Origin: Pseudomonadota bacterium
GTDB lineage: Bacteria; Pseudomonadota; Alphaproteobacteria; Rhizobiales; Xanthobacteraceae
DNA: 64,000 bases
Direction of reading: 5' to 3'
Assembly: GCA_023422775.1 (NCBI GenBank)
Contig: JAFAGM010000093.1
Location: 1 to 64,000, forward strand
A program made the translations under genes and the position numbers. Below the pieces are notes generated by a model. The model had not been told where the DNA came from. It saw nothing but the letters and a program-made list of their open reading frames with translations, and searched no databases. How positions within the stretch are numbered: the first letter of the stretch is position 1; each line of letters starts with the position of its first letter. Of the stretch, positions 61,094 through 64,000 are shown one piece after another.

Positions 61094-61921
61094 ATGAATT
61101 ACAGAACTGTCATGGTAGGACTGGCGTTGGACCGACCAAACGACGCTTGCCTCACGGTAGCCGGCGATCTTGCGGAGCGATTCGGGGCTCGCGTCATCGG
61201 GGTAGCCGCTTCGGACCTCAGGCCGCCAATGTATTTCGCGAGCGGCAAGTTTGCGCAAAAGCTGTTCGATGAGGAGGCGGCCGCGGTCCAGAAGGAATTG
61301 TCGGAACTCGAACAGGAGTTTCGCGCCGCGGTCGAAAAGCGCGCGCCGTCGGTGGAGTGGCGCTCCGCACGCGCGCTGCCGGTACGGTACATGCTGCAGC
61401 AGGCGAGGGCCGCCGATATCATCGTGGTCGGCGCACGAACGGAAACCATGGTCGATCCCTACGCGGCTCCGGATCCGAGCGATCTGGTGATGCAGGCAGG
61501 CCGTCCGCTCGTCGTCGTGCCTCCAGCCGTGCAGTGGCTGGATCTGAGGAGCGTTCTGGTGGCCTGGAAGGACGTGCGCGAAGCGCGCCGGGCTGTGTTC
61601 GACGCGTTGCCGATCCTGGCGGCGGCAAAAGAAGTCACGATCGCTGAAATTCCCGAGCAGGACACCGATCGCGCCGATGCATTGTCGCGGGTCGCCGACG
61701 TGGCAGCGTGGCTGCGCGGTCACGGCATCGTGGCAAACACCAACGTTCCCGAAAAGCCCGTCGGGGTCAGCGAACAACTCGACAAGATCGCTACCAACAT
61801 AGGCGCCGGCGCCGTAATTGCCGGCGCCTACGGCCACTCACGTCTGCGCGAATGGGTGCTCGGTGGCGTAACGCGCCACCTTGCAACCGAATCGCGCCGC
61901 TGCGCGTTTCTGTCCCGCTGA
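61094..61921 (+). CDS. Tandem universal stress protein
   Basis: A 275-residue protein with two Usp domains. Conserved patches are VMVGLALDRPND at the start, and VLVAWKDVREARRAV and GAVIAGAYGHSRLREWVLGG in the second domain. The end CAFLSR departs from the usual hydrophobic end. GGAG lies six bases before the ATG at 61094. A FixK-type box upstream suggests low-oxygen control. The next gene, a CBS protein, follows after 27 nt. Confidence 0.87.
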   Translation: MNYRTVMVGLALDRPNDACLTVAGDLAERFGARVIGVAASDLRPPMYFASGKFAQKLFDEEAAAVQKELSELEQEFRAAVEKRAPSVEWRSARALPVRYMLQQARAADIIVVGARTETMVDPYAAPDPSDLVMQAGRPLVVVPPAVQWLDLRSVLVAWKDVREARRAVFDALPILAAAKEVTIAEIPEQDTDRADALSRVADVAAWLRGHGIVANTNVPEKPVGVSEQLDKIATNIGAGAVIAGAYGHSRLREWVLGGVTRHLATESRRCAFLSR

Positions 61922-61948
61922 AGGACTGGACGATCATGAGGACTTGCC

Positions 61949-62374
61949 GTGCATAGATTTCTCGAAGCCAGCGCCGGCCAATTCATGACGCGCACGGTGA
62001 AGACGGTCACCCGCGACACCTCCATGCGCGATCTGCAGCGAATGTTCGACGAGGACGGCTTCAACTACTATCCGGTCCGCGAGGGCGAGGACATCGTCGG
62101 GGTCGTGAGCAATTTCGACTTTCTCAAATGCTTCGCGTTCAATCCGGGCCGCATGGTTCCCGCGTATGACGACCTGTTGTCCCGGACTGTGGCGGACGTC
62201 ATGACGCCGGAATTCATCTATGTCGATCCAGCGACCAAGCTGACACGGGTGTTGCAGCTGATGGTGGACCACCGGATGAAGAGCATTCCCGTGCTGGATG
62301 CCAACCAACGGTTGGCAGGGATCATATCGCGCGAAGACATCATGCGCGCGGTGACCGAGAGCACGCGCGCGTAA
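61949..62374 (+). CDS. CBS-pair protein, GTG start
   Basis: A 141-residue protein of two CBS motifs. The first is around TVKTVTRDTSMRDLQRMF, and the second is around DVMTPEFIYVDPATKLTRVL. CBS pairs bind adenosine nucleotides. The start is GTG at 61949 after GAGG. It is cotranscribed with the upstream Usp gene by its short spacing. Confidence 0.85.
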   Translation: MHRFLEASAGQFMTRTVKTVTRDTSMRDLQRMFDEDGFNYYPVREGEDIVGVVSNFDFLKCFAFNPGRMVPAYDDLLSRTVADVMTPEFIYVDPATKLTRVLQLMVDHRMKSIPVLDANQRLAGIISREDIMRAVTESTRA

Positions 62375-62405
62375 GCCGACCGGTGGCGCTGCGCTTAGAG
62401 CCTTG

Positions 62406-62496
62406 CCGGTTCTGATTGAATCAGAACCGGGCTCTAGTCTTTTGTTTTGACGCGTTTTCTTTACGCGAACCGGTATCCACTTCGCTCGAAAACGCT
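62406..62496. repeat. Bradyrhizobium-type intergenic repeat with perfect palindrome
   Basis: It begins with a 25-bp perfect palindrome (CCGGTTCTGATT-g-AATCAGAACCGG, 62406-62430). Then comes a stretch with ACGCGTTTTCTTTACGCGAA and CACTTCGCTCGAAAACGC, which I recognise as a motif found many times between genes in Bradyrhizobium genomes. The palindrome may also terminate the CBS operon. Confidence 0.6.
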
Positions 62497-63219
62497 CTAA
62501 CCGCTTTTTGCCATCTCGATATCTTCGGGCGACTGCAGATACATCCCGGACATGACGTCAACCCAGCTCAGATGGTCGTGAACCTTCCTCACGCCCGCAA
62601 CGTTCTCGGTGGCAACGATGGCGGCCTTCCGGGACTCCTCGTCGGTGATCACGCCGCTGAGATGGACGATGCCGTCGCGCACGATGACACTGAGGCCGAA
62701 CGGGCTCCAGTCGTGCTTCTCGATCGCCCGGATGATGCGGCTGCGGATATGGTCGTCGTCGGCGGTCGGATCGGGAATTTCGCGAGCAAGGCTCGCCACC
62801 GCGTGCAGCAGGTTGGCGCGCGACACGATCCCCACGAGCTTGCCGTCGCGCAGCACCGGCATGCGCTTGATGCCGTTGGCTTCCATCGCGTTGACGATTT
62901 CCTCCAGTGTCGCATCCTCGGCGATGGTGAGCGGTTCGTGGGTCATGACCTCGGAGACCTTGCGGCCGTGCTCCCGCACGTATTGGGTTGCGTCGGCACC
63001 CATCAGAAAGGTGAGCCAGCGGCTGCGCTTCTTCTGCGTGCCGATCTCGCCGCGGCGAATGAAATCGCCTTCGGAGACGATGCCGACGAGCTTGCCGGTT
63101 GCATCGACCACCGGAAGCCCGCTGACATGGTGCTTCAACATGGTGTTGGCAGCTTCGAGGATGGTGGCGTCCGGCGCGACAGTGACAACGGAGCGGGTCA
63201 TGATCTGATGGGCGCGCAT
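62497..63219 (-). CDS. CBS-pair plus BON domain protein
   Basis: A 240-residue protein. Two CBS motifs (MTRSVVTVAPDATILEAANT and MTHEPLTIAEDATLEEIVNA) are followed by a BON domain (DDDHIRSRIIRAIEKHD to VRKVHDHL). BON domains often bind membranes or lipids. It follows hsp20 by 72 nt on the same strand and may share its transcript. Confidence 0.87.
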   Translation of the reverse strand: MRAHQIMTRSVVTVAPDATILEAANTMLKHHVSGLPVVDATGKLVGIVSEGDFIRRGEIGTQKKRSRWLTFLMGADATQYVREHGRKVSEVMTHEPLTIAEDATLEEIVNAMEANGIKRMPVLRDGKLVGIVSRANLLHAVASLAREIPDPTADDDHIRSRIIRAIEKHDWSPFGLSVIVRDGIVHLSGVITDEESRKAAIVATENVAGVRKVHDHLSWVDVMSGMYLQSPEDIEMAKSG

Positions 63220-63291
63220 ATAACGATCTCCTGTTCGACATCATCGCGAAGCGGCGGAGTACTGCCCGCGGCAGCGCCCCGCCGGTTTCGT

Positions 63292-63765
63292 TCAGGCCGC
63301 GGCTGACTTGATCTCGATCTGCTTGGTCTGCTTCGGAGCCGGCTTCTGCACGGTGACCTTCAGTACACCATTGGCGATCTCAGCCGAGATGTCCTCGACC
63401 TTGACGCCGGCGGGGAGTTCGACCGACCGCGAGAACGAGCCGTAGCTGCGCTCGACCAGATGATAATCCTTGTTCTTCTCTTCGCGCTCGTTCTTTTTCT
63501 CGCCCCGGATGGTCAGTAGGTTGTCGGCCACGTTGAGCTCGACGTCCTTCTTCTCCAGCCCCGGAAGTTCGGCCGTAATCTCGATCGCCTTGTCGGTTTC
63601 GCTGATGTCCATGCTCGGCATCGTCGTCGTGGCGAAGCCGGGGATGTTGCGCGTAACGCCCTCGAACAGGCGATCGATTTCCTGCTGCAGAAACGAGAAT
63701 GGGTTGGTGTCGCGGCGGGTGACGGCGCGCTGGGTTCCAACCGGGACCACTGATTTCGTATCCAT
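63292..63765 (-). CDS. Small heat shock protein, Hsp20 family
   Basis: A 157-residue chaperone with an alpha-crystallin domain (MDISETDKAIEITAELPGLE through VERSYGSFSRSVELP to ANGVLKVTVQKP). GAGG lies seven bases before the ATG. A perfect FixK-type box (TTGA-N6-TCAA) lies 65 bp upstream, so low-oxygen induction is likely. Confidence 0.92.
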   Translation of the reverse strand: MDTKSVVPVGTQRAVTRRDTNPFSFLQQEIDRLFEGVTRNIPGFATTTMPSMDISETDKAIEITAELPGLEKKDVELNVADNLLTIRGEKKNEREEKNKDYHLVERSYGSFSRSVELPAGVKVEDISAEIANGVLKVTVQKPAPKQTKQIEIKSAAA

Positions 63766-63829
63766 GGAGTGCCTCCTGGTTAAAGCCGTACTGGCGACTG
63801 CATGCTAGGAGATGGCGACCCCCGCCTGT

Positions 63830-63843
63830 TTGACGAGGATCAA
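63830..63843. promoter_or_regulatory. Candidate FixK box (TTGACGAGGATCAA)
   Basis: A 14-bp site with perfect TTGA/TCAA half sites between divergent hsp20 and the alcohol dehydrogenase gene. It lies 65 bp from one start and 58 bp from the other. Confidence 0.65.
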
Positions 63844-63900
63844 ACTTCCGCCATCACGTCTCGGTTAGGTTGCATACGCCTGCTTGAGGACATTAGCCGA

Positions 63901-64000
63901 ATGCACGCCATGATCCTGCCAGCGCCCGGAGCGCCGCTCCGGTTTGAACGGCGCGAGGATCCGATACCGGGGCCGGGCGACGTGCGCGTCAGGGTCAGCG
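63901..64000 (+). CDS. Zinc-type alcohol dehydrogenase, 5' end only
   Basis: The window ends after 33 codons. They read MHAMILPAPGAPLRFERRED and then PIPGPGDVRVRVS, the usual start of a zinc-dependent alcohol dehydrogenase of the medium-chain family. GAGG lies 11 bases before the ATG. It shares the FixK-type box with hsp20. Confidence 0.65.
   Translation, partial: MHAMILPAPGAPLRFERREDPIPGPGDVRVRVS

Overview
The window is high-GC alphaproteobacterial chromosome, very probably Bradyrhizobium or a close relative. The best evidence is at the right end: fixL, fixJ, a receiver-only response regulator and a FixK2-like regulator lie in the order known from Bradyrhizobium. They sit beside a copper nitrite reductase (nirK), nirV, an NnrR-type regulator, a pseudoazurin and nnrS. 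FixL keeps the heme-pocket residues of the Bradyrhizobium protein, and an intergenic repeat of a type I associate with Bradyrhizobium lies near 62.4 kb.

Layout. Positions 1-7459 hold host metabolism: the 5-oxoprolinase operon pxpBCA, an RraA-type protein with a cupin, two secreted small proteins and an amidase. Positions 7534-24843 are a 17.3 kb prophage-like element inserted in the 3' end of a 2-hydroxyacid dehydrogenase gene. It has an integrase, an AlpA-like regulator, a replication gene with internal iterons, a serine recombinase, terminase, portal, tape measure and a baseplate hub, but no capsid, protease or lysis gene that I can recognise. Positions 24823-30236 carry the dehydrogenase and a sugar-type ABC transporter. 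The phage has separated this operon from its last gene, the amidase at 6035-7459. Positions 30704-40422 are mixed host genes: LTXXQ protein, acyl-CoA dehydrogenase-like flavoprotein, PilZ, DsbA, LuxR regulator, aminotransferase, PepSY, universal stress protein and a DUF892 protein.

Positions 41177-51599 are a 10.4 kb genomic island inserted at the 3' end of a tRNA-Ser(UGA) gene. Its cargo is a TIGR04141/DUF6119-type protein, a serine recombinase with palindromic candidate sites, a secreted protein, a DUF4145 protein, and a pair formed by a zinc-finger protein and a short protein with DNA polymerase A palm motifs but no exonuclease domain. That pair is the least described system in the window.

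Positions 51820-64000 are a low-oxygen and denitrification region. Two Crp/Fnr regulators with different recognition helices (HTVSR in the NnrR-like protein, ETVSR in FixK) sit among two classes of palindromic boxes. TTGT-N6-ACAA-type boxes precede nirK, the pseudoazurin gene and nnrS. TTGA-N6-TCAA-type boxes precede the stress-protein genes (Usp/CBS, Hsp20/alcohol dehydrogenase). This suggests two parallel regulons for nitrogen oxides and low oxygen. All calls come from reading the sequence; no database search was run.
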